Origin: CAVBBU01 sp963593765
Lineage (GTDB): Bacteria > Bacillota > Clostridia > Lachnospirales > Lachnospiraceae
Direction of reading: 5' to 3'
Assembly: GCA_963593765.1 (NCBI GenBank)
Contig: CAVBBU010000005.1
Location: 1 to 34,525, forward strand
DNA: 34,525 nucleotides
The notes below the pieces were generated by a model. That model did no database searches, was not told the origin of the DNA, and saw only the letters and a list, made by a program, of their open reading frames with translations. The stretch's first letter is position 1. Each line of letters opens with the position of its first letter. This document shows positions 24,930 through 32,923 of the stretch, one piece after another. The position numbers and the translations under genes are program-made.

Positions 24930-25844
24930 ATGTATAATGGAATAATAAATATATATAAGGAATCTGGATATACCTCTCATGATGTTGTTGCAAAAATGAG
25001 AGGTATTTTAGGGCAAAGAAAAATAGGTCATACAGGAACGCTAGATCCAGATGCTGTTGGAGTTTTACCAGTTTGTCTTGGGCAGGCAACAAAGCTTTGC
25101 GATATGCTAACAGATAGACCTAAGGAGTATAAGGCAGTGCTGCTGCTTGGAGTAAAAACTGACACAGAGGACATAAGCGGAAGTGTAATTGAGAAAAAAA
25201 CTGTTAATGTAACTAGGAATGAGATAGAGACAGCTATTTATTCATTTATAGGTGAGTATAGCCAGACTCCACCTATGTATTCTGCTAAAAAGCAGGGCGG
25301 AAGGAAGCTTGTAGATCTTGCAAGGCAGGGAATAGTTGTTGAGAGAAAGCCAAGCCTGGTTAATATATATGATATTTTGATTGAGAGTATAGATGGCTTG
25401 GAGATAGCATTTACCGTTAGATGCTCTAAGGGAACATATATAAGGACGCTTTGTAAGGATATAGGAGATAGGCTTGGCTGTGGCGGATGCATGAAAAACC
25501 TTATTAGAACTAGCGTAGCAGGCTTTGATATAAAGGATGCGATAAAGCTTAGTGAGGTTAAAAAATATAAAGAAGAAAATATTCTTGATAGGTATATAGT
25601 TCCTATAGATAAGGTACTAGAGGAATATGAAACTCAGCTATATGTTAAAGCTGAATATGATAAAAATGCATTAAATGGAAATGTATTAGCTAAAAAATGC
25701 TTTTTGAGTGATAACTTAGATTTTGAGGATAAGCAAAAGCTTAGGGTTTATGATAGTAATAAAAAATTTCTTGGAATATATGAATATATTAAGGCTGATA
25801 AAGCATTTAAGCCATATAAGCTATTTATCGGAGAGACAAAATGA
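24930..25844 (+). CDS. truB: tRNA pseudouridine(55) synthase
   Basis: TruB isomerises U55 in the T-loop of tRNAs. The catalytic motif HTGTLDPDAVGVLP is present with the nucleophile at Asp39; VVAKMRG and GEYSQTPPMYSAKKQGGRKL are the other family blocks, and RCSKGTYIRTLCKDIG lies in the core. The C-terminal part after residue 210 is divergent, as is common outside proteobacteria. The 304-residue length is normal. Its stop overlaps the ribF start (ATGA). Confidence 0.97.
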   Translation: MYNGIINIYKESGYTSHDVVAKMRGILGQRKIGHTGTLDPDAVGVLPVCLGQATKLCDMLTDRPKEYKAVLLLGVKTDTEDISGSVIEKKTVNVTRNEIETAIYSFIGEYSQTPPMYSAKKQGGRKLVDLARQGIVVERKPSLVNIYDILIESIDGLEIAFTVRCSKGTYIRTLCKDIGDRLGCGGCMKNLIRTSVAGFDIKDAIKLSEVKKYKEENILDRYIVPIDKVLEEYETQLYVKAEYDKNALNGNVLAKKCFLSDNLDFEDKQKLRVYDSNKKFLGIYEYIKADKAFKPYKLFIGETK

Positions 25845-26794
25845 GCCTTGGAATATGTATAAATAATAAAAAGGATTTTAAGATAAACGAGCCTACGGTT
25901 GTTGCTATAGGTAAATTTGATGGCGAACATATAGGCCATAAAAAGATATTTTCTGTTATGAGAGATATTGCAAGAAAGAATGATTTAAAGCTTGCTATAT
26001 TTACCTTTGATACTCCGCCAGCGCTTGTATTAGATAAGGATAAAAGCCTTGGACTTATATCAGATAATTCAGATAAGAGAGCTAATCTTATTAATCTTGA
26101 GGGTATAGACTATATTATAGAATATCCATTTGATGAGAGCACAGCACATATAACAGGCGAGGACTTTGTTAGAGATATACTTATAGCTAAGATGAATATG
26201 AAGGCTATAGTTGCAGGAGATGACTGTGCATTTGGATATAAAAAAAGTGGCAACATCGACCTGCTTAGAAAAATGTCAGCAGAATATGATTTTGAGGTTA
26301 ATATAATAAATAAGGTTAAGGATGAGGGCGGAACTGATATAAGCTCTACATATATTAAGGTCTTACTTGATGATGGTGATATAAAAAAGGCGAATAAGCT
26401 GCTTGGCAGAAATTATTCTATATATGGAAATGTAGTTAAAGGTAATCATATAGGAGCTACGACTATAGGAATACCTACTATTAATATGTTTTTAGAGTCG
26501 CAGGTGCATTGCCCACGTTTTGGTGTTTACAAAACATTAGTGCATATAGATGGTGATGCAAATATATACAAGGGACTTACTAATATTGGAACGAACCCAA
26601 GCATATCAGATGATAAATTTTCGCACAGGATACGTATAGAAACATATATATATGATTATAGCGGTGATTTATATGGCAAGGGAGTCCGCCTTGAATTTAT
26701 AGACTTTATTAGAGAGCAAATGAAGTTTGCAACTATTGAGGAATTAAAGGAGAGGATTAATAAGGATATCGAAGCAATTAAGCAAGAGGCATAA
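25841..26794 (+). CDS. ribF: Bifunctional riboflavin kinase / FAD synthetase
   Basis: RibF phosphorylates riboflavin to FMN and adenylylates FMN to FAD. The N-terminal nucleotidyltransferase domain shows AIGKFDGEHIGHKKIF (HxGH-like site) and a DISSTYIK motif; the C-terminal kinase domain shows GIPTINM, GLTNIGTNPS and IETYIYDYSGDLYGKGVRLEF. The length of 317 residues is typical. It is the last gene of the operon begun at rimP and is coupled to truB by a four-base overlap. The gap of 81 bases after it has no clear terminator. Confidence 0.95.
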   Translation: MSLGICINNKKDFKINEPTVVAIGKFDGEHIGHKKIFSVMRDIARKNDLKLAIFTFDTPPALVLDKDKSLGLISDNSDKRANLINLEGIDYIIEYPFDESTAHITGEDFVRDILIAKMNMKAIVAGDDCAFGYKKSGNIDLLRKMSAEYDFEVNIINKVKDEGGTDISSTYIKVLLDDGDIKKANKLLGRNYSIYGNVVKGNHIGATTIGIPTINMFLESQVHCPRFGVYKTLVHIDGDANIYKGLTNIGTNPSISDDKFSHRIRIETYIYDYSGDLYGKGVRLEFIDFIREQMKFATIEELKERINKDIEAIKQEA

Positions 26795-26875
26795 GGCTAA
26801 AGGTTGATGCTTATAATGAGGCTAGAGCGTTATAAAGAAGCTAGTATGAGTTAAGAAAAGCATACTGGAGGGGAA

Positions 26876-28312
26876 ATGAGACGATTAAAAGCATATCTGT
26901 TAGATGATAATGGAGTTTATAAATGGGAATGGATTGTTTTGGGATTACTGCTTGTGATTCCATTTATTAGCTTTGCTTATGCAGATTTTAAATCTATTAT
27001 TCATTATGAAACTAATTTTGCTGGAAGTATATTTAAGGGCGGCGGATTGCAAAATTTTTATACATATTGTATGGAACAGGTAAGGCTTTATAAAGACCAA
27101 GGCATAGAGGGCGTGGCTTATGCAACCTATGATTTTCCGATATATATCGTGCTAGGAATATGGGGGATTCCTCTTTATTTTTATGAGCAAATAACAGGAA
27201 TAGATTCTACATGTTCCTTTGGTGCTATGCTTTATGGCAAGAGTATTTATATTATTGCATTAGTTATATCCGCATATTTGATTTATAAAATCTGTATGGA
27301 ATTAGGTGTTGGCATCCGCAGAGCAGTGTGGGGAAGCTTTGGCTTTGTGAGCTCAATTTTGGTAGTAGCTGACATTTGCATTATAGGGCAATCAGATATT
27401 CTGGTAATCGTTTGGATTTTGCTAGGCATATTAGCATTACTTAGAAAAAAGCAGTGGCAATTTGTTATATATTTTATGATAGCGATTTCCTTTAAGCCGT
27501 TTGCACTATTTATGTTTGTACCATTACTTCTTTTGACAGATAAGAATATAATTAGAATTATAGTAAAAATGAGTGTGGCAGCTTCACTAACACTTATATC
27601 AAAAATACCATTTTATTGGAATACGGAAGCCATGGGGATAAAATGGGAATTTTCACATTGGATGCTTGATAAGCTGACAGCAGTAAGAGTGCCACTTCTA
27701 AGGAGTGAAATACCAGTGGTTATTTTATTATTGGGGGGGGTGTGTCTCTACTGCTTTCTTAGGGAGAAACTGACAGATGATGGTTTAAGGAAAAAGTACA
27801 TCATACATACAGCTTTTTTATCAATGGGAATTATTTTTTCGACATTTGATTTTTATCCATATTGGGGATTATATCTTGCGCCGTTTTTGGCAATTATGCT
27901 TGTGGTTAATGCGGGTGAAGGTTATCATAATTTTTTGCTGGAAACTGTGGGGATGGGGGCACTTACGCTTGCTCATTATGATGTTTATTGGTGGTGCTAT
28001 GATGTTATTAATACAAAGGTTATGCTTTGGAACAAGATTTTTAGCACCCTGAATTATGATAAAATTCAGTTTCGACTAAATACTATAACAAAGGTATTAA
28101 AAATTAACGGATACTGCGGCTATGTCTTTGCAGTTTATCTTCTTTGCTTATGGGCACTTATATGGATAAACAGACCAGAGAAGATATGTATTAAAGATCA
28201 GAATGTAAATTACAGATGTCTAATGACAGGGCGTTTGGCTGTAAATATAATTATAGCTGCAATTCCTTTTGGAGTTATTTTCTTAAATATCTTAGATCAA
28301 GCGTTATTATAA
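26876..28312 (+). CDS. Polytopic membrane protein, probable GT-C-type glycosyltransferase
   Basis: A 478-residue protein with roughly ten hydrophobic segments spread over its whole length. The first helix (WIVLGLLLVIPFISFAYA) is followed by an extracytoplasmic loop with acidic residues. The middle reads IGQSDILVIVWILLGILALL, then ISFKPFALFMFVPLLLL. This GQ-D...Leu-rich...KP pattern is seen in GT-C enzymes of the GT87/DUF2029 and related lipid-linked-sugar transferase families, so transfer of a sugar from a polyprenyl phosphate donor is a reasonable guess; the acceptor is unknown. It stands alone between two housekeeping operons with a strong GGAGGGG ribosome binding site. A run of eight G (27733-27740) in the frame is notable: G7 or G9 would stop translation within about 12 codons. 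A generic transporter cannot be excluded. Confidence 0.6.
   Translation: MRRLKAYLLDDNGVYKWEWIVLGLLLVIPFISFAYADFKSIIHYETNFAGSIFKGGGLQNFYTYCMEQVRLYKDQGIEGVAYATYDFPIYIVLGIWGIPLYFYEQITGIDSTCSFGAMLYGKSIYIIALVISAYLIYKICMELGVGIRRAVWGSFGFVSSILVVADICIIGQSDILVIVWILLGILALLRKKQWQFVIYFMIAISFKPFALFMFVPLLLLTDKNIIRIIVKMSVAASLTLISKIPFYWNTEAMGIKWEFSHWMLDKLTAVRVPLLRSEIPVVILLLGGVCLYCFLREKLTDDGLRKKYIIHTAFLSMGIIFSTFDFYPYWGLYLAPFLAIMLVVNAGEGYHNFLLETVGMGALTLAHYDVYWWCYDVINTKVMLWNKIFSTLNYDKIQFRLNTITKVLKINGYCGYVFAVYLLCLWALIWINRPEKICIKDQNVNYRCLMTGRLAVNIIIAAIPFGVIFLNILDQALL
27733..27740 (+). repeat. G8 homopolymer inside the membrane glycosyltransferase-like gene
   Basis: Eight consecutive G residues at codons 286-289, in an AT-rich background. 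The listed G8 state keeps the frame (LLGGVCLY). By reading the other frames, G9 gives a TAG at about codon 296 and G7 gives a TGA at about codon 299. This is the layout of a slipped-strand contingency switch, though eight bases is at the short end for rapid switching. Confidence 0.8.
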
Positions 28313-28376
28313 TCTGCAAGTAATTAAAAAAAGAACTTTGAATCGTTAAGGCCGTTAAGGCCAGTTTCATTACACT

Positions 28377-28414
28377 CTTGCATAATTATGCACTTTTGTG
28401 TATAATAATTTAAT
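28377..28414 (+). promoter_or_regulatory. argC promoter with two ArgR-type boxes
   Basis: TTGCAT (28378-28383), an exact 17-base spacer and a consensus TATAAT (28401-28406) form a strong promoter. Box 1 (28377-28394) centres on the perfect palindrome TGCATAATTATGCA and matches the ARG-box pattern TGnATwwwwATnCA, covering the -35. Box 2 (28397-28414), TGTATAATAATTTAAT in its core, fits with one clear mismatch in the second half-site and covers the -10. The two 18-base boxes are two bases apart, like known paired ARG boxes. Arginine-bound ArgR/AhrC would block polymerase here. No argR gene is in the window. Confidence 0.75.
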
Positions 28415-28433
28415 CTTGCAAGGGGAGATTATT

Positions 28434-29375
28434 ATGAAAAAAATTTTTATAGATGGTGGCTATGGCACAACTGGTCTTAGAATACATGACCGATTAAAAG
28501 ATAGAGCAGACATTGAACTTCTTTCATTAAAGGAAGAGGAAAAGAAGGATAAGGAAAAGAAAAAAGAGATATATGCAAAATCTGACATTGTATTTTTATG
28601 CTTGCCAGATGATGCAGCAAGAGAAGCAGTAGCTATGGCAGATGGTATGGATACTATTATAATAGATACCTCGACTGCACATAGAACTGATGATAGCTTT
28701 GTATACGGCTTTCCTGAGCTTAGCATAGATAGACGCGCAGCTATAGCGAAGTCAAAAAAAATAGCTAGCCCAGGCTGCCATGCAAGTGGATTTATTGCAC
28801 TTGTATATCCGCTTATAGAAAAGGAAATATTAGGCAAGGATTCCATGCTCTCATTTTTTTCGCTGACCGGATATAGTGGCGGTGGAAGAAAAATGATAGA
28901 GCAATATGAGGATGAAAAAAGAGATGCATCACTTAACTCACCTAGGCAGTATGCACTGGGGCAGGAGCATAAACACCTAAAGGAAATGTGTGCTATTACA
29001 GGCCTTGAAAATAAGCCTATATTTTCTCCTATAGTTTCTTCCTTTTATAGTGGCATGCAGGTATGTATTTCTATATTTAAGGAGCAGCTAAGTAAAGGCT
29101 GCAGTGTAGATGATATAAAAAATGCATATAAGGAAAAATATAAAGGAACTGTGGTGAGTTATATTGATAGTATAGAAGGCATATGTGCGGATGGCTTTGT
29201 TCCTGCAAATCTATATCAGGATAAGGATAATATGGGTATTTTTCTTTCGGGAAATGAAGATCGAATTTTACTTATAGCTGCATATGATAATCTCGGCAAG
29301 GGAGCATCAGGAGCGGCGATTGAATGTATGAATATTTCTATGGGCATTGACGAAACAACAGGATTAAATATTTGA
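28434..29375 (+). CDS. argC: N-acetyl-gamma-glutamyl-phosphate reductase
   Basis: ArgC reduces N-acetylglutamyl phosphate to the semialdehyde with NADPH, the third step of arginine synthesis. The 313-residue length and sequence fit the shorter type 2 ArgC. The NADP loop DGGYGTTGLRI is at the N-terminus, YGFPELS is in the middle, and the catalytic cysteine is Cys115 in SPGCHASGF; GQEHKHLKEM supplies the histidine region. I start at ATG 28434, preceded by AGGGGAG; the upstream frame to 28398 would run through the promoter. It is first in the argCJBD operon. Confidence 0.95.
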   Translation: MKKIFIDGGYGTTGLRIHDRLKDRADIELLSLKEEEKKDKEKKKEIYAKSDIVFLCLPDDAAREAVAMADGMDTIIIDTSTAHRTDDSFVYGFPELSIDRRAAIAKSKKIASPGCHASGFIALVYPLIEKEILGKDSMLSFFSLTGYSGGGRKMIEQYEDEKRDASLNSPRQYALGQEHKHLKEMCAITGLENKPIFSPIVSSFYSGMQVCISIFKEQLSKGCSVDDIKNAYKEKYKGTVVSYIDSIEGICADGFVPANLYQDKDNMGIFLSGNEDRILLIAAYDNLGKGASGAAIECMNISMGIDETTGLNI

Positions 29376-29415
29376 TACAAAATGAGGATGAATGGAAAAT
29401 TATTATGGAGGAGCT

Positions 29416-30636
29416 ATGAAAATTATTGAAGGCGGAATATGTGCAGCAAAGGGCTTTAAAGCAGCTGGAGTGCATTGCGGTATCAGAAAAAATAATGATA
29501 AAAAGGATCTCTCACTTATATATACTAAGACGATGGCAAATGCAGCAGCAGTATATACTACAAATCTTGTAAAGGGTGCTCCGCTAATCGTTACTAAGGA
29601 GCATTTAAATGATGGCAAGGCACAGGCAATTATTATTAATAGTGGAAATGCAAATACATGTAATTCAAATGGCATAGAGATAGCAAAAGAAACATGTGCA
29701 CTTGTATCTGAAAAATTAGGAATAGATGAAAAGGATGTGCTTGTTGCATCTACCGGTGTTATAGGTCAAAAGCTGGATATAAATCCTATAAAGAATGGAC
29801 TTCCAGAATTGGTAGAAAAATTGTCATCAGATCCTTGTGCTTCTGAAGCTGCAGCAGAGGGGATAATGACGACAGACACAAAGCTAAAGCAGATAGCAGC
29901 CGAGTTTACTATAGGCGGAAGGACCTGCCATATAGGCGGTATAGCAAAGGGCTCTGGCATGATCCATCCTAACATGGCTACTATGCTTGTCTTTATAACA
30001 ACAGATGCAAATATATCATCAGACATGCTTCAAAAGGCACTTTCTGAGGATATAAAAAATACCTTTAATATGGTTAGCGTAGATGGCGACACATCAACTA
30101 ATGACAATGTAATTATTTTGGCTAATGGTCTTGCTGAAAATGAAATCATAGATTCCGATGGAAGTGATTTTTGCGAATTTATGAAGGCATTAAATACTGT
30201 TACTGTTTATCTTTGCAGATGCATTGCAGGAGATGGTGAGGGAGCGACTAAGCTTTTGGAGTGCAAGGTTACAGGTGCTAAAAACAAAGACATGGCAAAG
30301 ACAGTTGCAAAAAGTGTTATATGCTCATCTTTAACAAAGGCTGCTATGTTTGGTGCGGATGCCAACTGGGGCAGAGTTCTTTGTGCCATAGGCTATAGCA
30401 AGGCTGATGTAGATATAGCTAAGATAGATGTTGCATTTAAATCAAAGGAAGGCAAGATAGATGTTTGCAAGGGCGGATCGGGAATCGATTTTTCAGAGGA
30501 GCTTGCAAAAAAGATACTGCTTGAGGATGAGATAGAAATACTTATTAATTTAAATGATGGAAATGAAGCTGCAACAGCATGGGGCTGCGATCTTACATAT
30601 GACTATGTAAAGATAAATGGAGATTATCGCACCTGA
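29416..30636 (+). CDS. argJ: Bifunctional glutamate N-acetyltransferase / amino-acid acetyltransferase
   Basis: ArgJ moves the acetyl group from N-acetylornithine to glutamate, closing the acetyl cycle. The precursor cleaves itself before a threonine in the ATML motif; here that is Ala188/Thr189 in HPNMATMLVF. Other blocks are EGGICAAKGFKAAG, AIIINSGNANTCN, STGVIGQKLDI and GADANWGRVL. I place the start at ATG 29416 (MKIIEGGICAAKGF), behind GGAGG, because homologues begin there; ATG 29392 would add eight atypical residues. The length is 406 residues. No separate argA is seen, so it may also make acetylglutamate from acetyl-CoA, but some ArgJ are monofunctional. Confidence 0.95.
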   Translation: MKIIEGGICAAKGFKAAGVHCGIRKNNDKKDLSLIYTKTMANAAAVYTTNLVKGAPLIVTKEHLNDGKAQAIIINSGNANTCNSNGIEIAKETCALVSEKLGIDEKDVLVASTGVIGQKLDINPIKNGLPELVEKLSSDPCASEAAAEGIMTTDTKLKQIAAEFTIGGRTCHIGGIAKGSGMIHPNMATMLVFITTDANISSDMLQKALSEDIKNTFNMVSVDGDTSTNDNVIILANGLAENEIIDSDGSDFCEFMKALNTVTVYLCRCIAGDGEGATKLLECKVTGAKNKDMAKTVAKSVICSSLTKAAMFGADANWGRVLCAIGYSKADVDIAKIDVAFKSKEGKIDVCKGGSGIDFSEELAKKILLEDEIEILINLNDGNEAATAWGCDLTYDYVKINGDYRT

Positions 30637-30638
30637 TG

Positions 30639-30671
30639 AGCTTTGCGTTAGATGGGTAAACGTGCAAAGCT
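30639..30671 (+). other. Stem-loop between argJ and argB
   Basis: AGCTTTGC (30639-30646) pairs with GCAAAGCT (30664-30671), enclosing about 17 bases that may pair further with a bulge. There is no T run after it, so it is more likely an intercistronic mRNA processing or stability element than a terminator. Confidence 0.45.
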
Positions 30672-30691
30672 ATATATACGAGGAATAAAAA

Positions 30692-31564
30692 ATGACAAAC
30701 AAAATAGAAATTTCAAATGCAACAAGAGCAAGCATACTTGTAAATGCTCTTCCTTATATACAGGAATATTCTGGAAAGATAGTTGTTATTAAATACGGCG
30801 GCAATGCCATGATAAATGAAAAACTAAAGGACTCGGTTATGCGTGATATTATCCTGCTTTGGATGATAGGCGTAAAGGTCGTAGTGGTACATGGCGGCGG
30901 GCCGGAGATAACAGAGCTTTTAGATAAGATAGGAAAGAAAAGTGAATTTATAGATGGGCTTCGTGTTACAGATAAGGAGACTGTTGAGGTAGCACAGATG
31001 GTGCTTGCCGGAAAGATAAATAAAAATCTTGTGCATCTTATTCAAAGCAAGGGCGGAAGTGCCATGGGACTTTCAGGAATAGATGGCAGCATGATCATGG
31101 CAACAAAAAAGGATGATAGACTTGGATATGTAGGAGAGATTACAGATGTAAATGTAAAGCCTATTTTAGATGTGATTGAAAAGGGTTACATACCAGTTAT
31201 CTCAACTATAGGCTGTGATAATGATGGAAATGTTTACAACATTAATGCAGATACTGCGGCAGCTAAAATCGCAGGAAATCTTCATGCAGAAAGTCTTATA
31301 AGCATGACAGATATAAGCGGTATATTAAAGGATAGAAATGATCCAAAAACTCTTATACCAAAAATCGAGATAGGAGAGGTTCAGTCGCTTATAGATGATG
31401 GAACTATAAACGGTGGCATGATCCCGAAGGTTCATTGCTGCGTAAGTGCGATTAACTATGGAGTCAGAAGAGTATTTATTATAGATGGAACTATAGCACA
31501 TTCTATATTGATAGAGATGCTAACTAACGAGGGAATAGGCACCATGTTTTATGATGGCAGGTAA
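30692..31564 (+). CDS. argB: Acetylglutamate kinase
   Basis: ArgB phosphorylates N-acetylglutamate with ATP. The 290-residue amino-acid-kinase fold shows KYGGNAM near residue 34, VVVHGGGPEI, the substrate loop GLRVTDKETVEVAQMVLAG, and NINADTAAAKIAG. About 30 residues precede the KYGG strand (ATRASILVNALPYIQEYSGK), corresponding to the extra N-terminal helix found in hexameric, arginine-inhibited kinases such as those of Thermotoga and Pseudomonas. With an acetyl-recycling ArgJ upstream, ArgB is the expected feedback point; that part is inference. GAGGA lies seven bases before the ATG. Confidence 0.96.
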   Translation: MTNKIEISNATRASILVNALPYIQEYSGKIVVIKYGGNAMINEKLKDSVMRDIILLWMIGVKVVVVHGGGPEITELLDKIGKKSEFIDGLRVTDKETVEVAQMVLAGKINKNLVHLIQSKGGSAMGLSGIDGSMIMATKKDDRLGYVGEITDVNVKPILDVIEKGYIPVISTIGCDNDGNVYNINADTAAAKIAGNLHAESLISMTDISGILKDRNDPKTLIPKIEIGEVQSLIDDGTINGGMIPKVHCCVSAINYGVRRVFIIDGTIAHSILIEMLTNEGIGTMFYDGR

Positions 31565-31579
31565 AAAGGAGAAGCAGTA

Positions 31580-32746
31580 ATGGATATAAAGCAAAGGGAT
31601 GAAAAATATATTGCACATACCTATAGCAGATTTCCGATTGCAATAGACCATGGTCACGGCTCAGTGGTTGTAGATACTGACGGCAAGGAGTATATAGATC
31701 TATCAAGCGGAATAGCAGTAGATACATTTGGAATAAGTGATAAGAAATGGGTTGAGGCTGTCGAAGGTCAATTAGAAAAAATGCAGCATATATCTAATTT
31801 GTATTATACTGAGCCTGCGACGACTCTTGCCTCTATGCTTTGTGAGAGAACAGGAATGAAAAAAGTGTTCTTTTCTAATTCCGGTGCTGAGGCAAATGAA
31901 TGTGCTATAAAGGCAGCTAGAAAATATTCACAGGATAAAAAGGGCAAGGATTATTATAATATAATAACACTTAAAAATAGCTTTCATGGACGTACGCTTT
32001 CTATGCTTGCAGCTACAGGACAGGATGCATTTCATGAGCTCTTTACGCCACTTACTCCAGGCTTTTTATATGCAGAGGCAAATGATTTTGAGAGCGTAAA
32101 AAAGCTTTTAAATGAAAATAAATGTGCAGGCGTTATGCTTGAGATAGTTCAAGGCGAGGGCGGCGTTATAGCTCTTGATAGTGAGTTTGTAAAAGGCGTC
32201 TATACTCTGTGTAATGAATTAGATGTTCCGCTTATATGTGATGAGGTTCAAACTGGAAATGGAAGAAGCGGAAAGCTATATGCTTATATGAATTATGATA
32301 TAAAGCCAAATATAGTTTCAACTGCAAAGGGACTAGGCGGCGGACTTCCGATTGGTGCAACCATGTTTGATGAAAAGCTTTCGGATGTGCTGACACCAGG
32401 AAGCCATGGCTCTACCTTTGGTGGCAATCCAGTATGCTGCGCTGGTGCGATAAACATACTTGAAAGAATAGATGAAAAGCTTCTTAGTGAGGTTAGAGAA
32501 AAGTCGGCATATATAATAGAAGAGCTAAGTGGCGTGGATGGCGTTCTTGAAATTACAGGAATGGGACTTATGCTTGGAATAAAAACAAAGAAGGATGCAA
32601 GTGAAATTATAAATGAATGTATCAAAAGGGGAGTGCTGGTTATAAAAGCAAAGGATAAGCTAAGGCTTCTTCCTGCACTTAACATTCCTATGGATAAGCT
32701 TAAGGAGGCTGTGGCTGTAATAAAGGAAGCCTGTGCAAGCGCATAA
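31580..32746 (+). CDS. argD: Acetylornithine aminotransferase
   Basis: ArgD is a class III PLP aminotransferase converting N-acetylglutamate semialdehyde to N-acetylornithine with glutamate. The 388-residue protein has FSNSGAEANECAIKAARKY (phosphate cup), FHGRTLSMLAATGQ, EIVQGEGGV, CDEVQTGNGRSGKL with the cofactor Asp, and the Schiff-base Lys250 in TAKGLGGGLPIGA; GSHGSTFGGNP follows. It ends the visible arg operon. argF, argG and argH are not in the window. An IS30 element lies 53 bases after its stop and could separate it from a former downstream gene. Confidence 0.95.
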   Translation: MDIKQRDEKYIAHTYSRFPIAIDHGHGSVVVDTDGKEYIDLSSGIAVDTFGISDKKWVEAVEGQLEKMQHISNLYYTEPATTLASMLCERTGMKKVFFSNSGAEANECAIKAARKYSQDKKGKDYYNIITLKNSFHGRTLSMLAATGQDAFHELFTPLTPGFLYAEANDFESVKKLLNENKCAGVMLEIVQGEGGVIALDSEFVKGVYTLCNELDVPLICDEVQTGNGRSGKLYAYMNYDIKPNIVSTAKGLGGGLPIGATMFDEKLSDVLTPGSHGSTFGGNPVCCAGAINILERIDEKLLSEVREKSAYIIEELSGVDGVLEITGMGLMLGIKTKKDASEIINECIKRGVLVIKAKDKLRLLPALNIPMDKLKEAVAVIKEACASA

Positions 32747-32748
32747 TA

Positions 32749-32765
32749 AAGGCAAAGATGGCCTT
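32749..32765 (+). other. Weak stem-loop after argD
   Basis: AAGGC (32749-32753) and GCCTT (32761-32765) make a five-pair stem without a T run. It is too weak to call a terminator, and nothing better lies between argD and the insertion sequence, so arg transcripts probably enter the element. Confidence 0.25.
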
Positions 32766-32799
32766 AATAAAAGCTGTAAAAAATTGCTGAAAAAAGTTA

Positions 32800-32829
32800 C
32801 TGAAGTGAAAAGTTTATTTCCACTTTGAA
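32800..32829 (+). repeat. Left terminal inverted repeat of the IS30 element
   Basis: It starts CTGAAGTGAAAAGTTTATTT and ends CCACTTTGAA. It is the exact reverse complement of 34440-34469. Confidence 0.93.
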
Positions 32830-32835
32830 GGGGGC

Positions 32836-32887
32836 GAAGTGGATTTTAGTCCTTCTCTTGTTTCTACTTCCCTTTTAGTCTTACACT
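32836..32887 (+). repeat. Subterminal motifs at the IS30 left end
   Basis: GAAGTGGATTTTAGTCCT (32836-32853) and TTTAGTCTTACACT (32874-32887) recur near the right end in the same orientation as AAAGTGGAATTTAGTCCT (34247-34264) and TTTAGTCCTACACT (34256-34269). They may be extra transposase-binding sites. Confidence 0.55.
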
Positions 32888-32890
32888 TTA

Positions 32891-32922
32891 TATACCTGAC
32901 AGCCACTAGAAAGGCAGGTATA
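32891..32922 (+). promoter_or_regulatory. Hairpin covering the transposase ribosome binding site
   Basis: TATACCTG (32891-32898) and CAGGTATA (32915-32922) form a perfect eight-pair stem that ends one base before the ATG at 32924. The only ribosome-binding-site-like bases, GGCAGG, fall in its right arm, so folded mRNA would hide them. The inner part CCTGACAGCCA (32895-32905) is also an exact inverted match to 34215-34225 just after the gene. Confidence 0.65.
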
Positions 32923-32923
32923 T

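Noticed and set aside
26812..26817. TATAAT between ribF and the membrane protein gene as a promoter
   Set aside because: No acceptable -35 at 16-18 bases upstream; AT-rich DNA gives such hexamers by chance. A promoter probably exists in this gap but cannot be placed.
27846..28052. Second plus-strand open frame inside the membrane protein gene
   Set aside because: It overlaps the main frame fully, is short and has no independent support.
28344..28361. Tandem CGTTAAGGC before argC
   Set aside because: Only two nine-base copies, outside the promoter and operator; no function can be supported.
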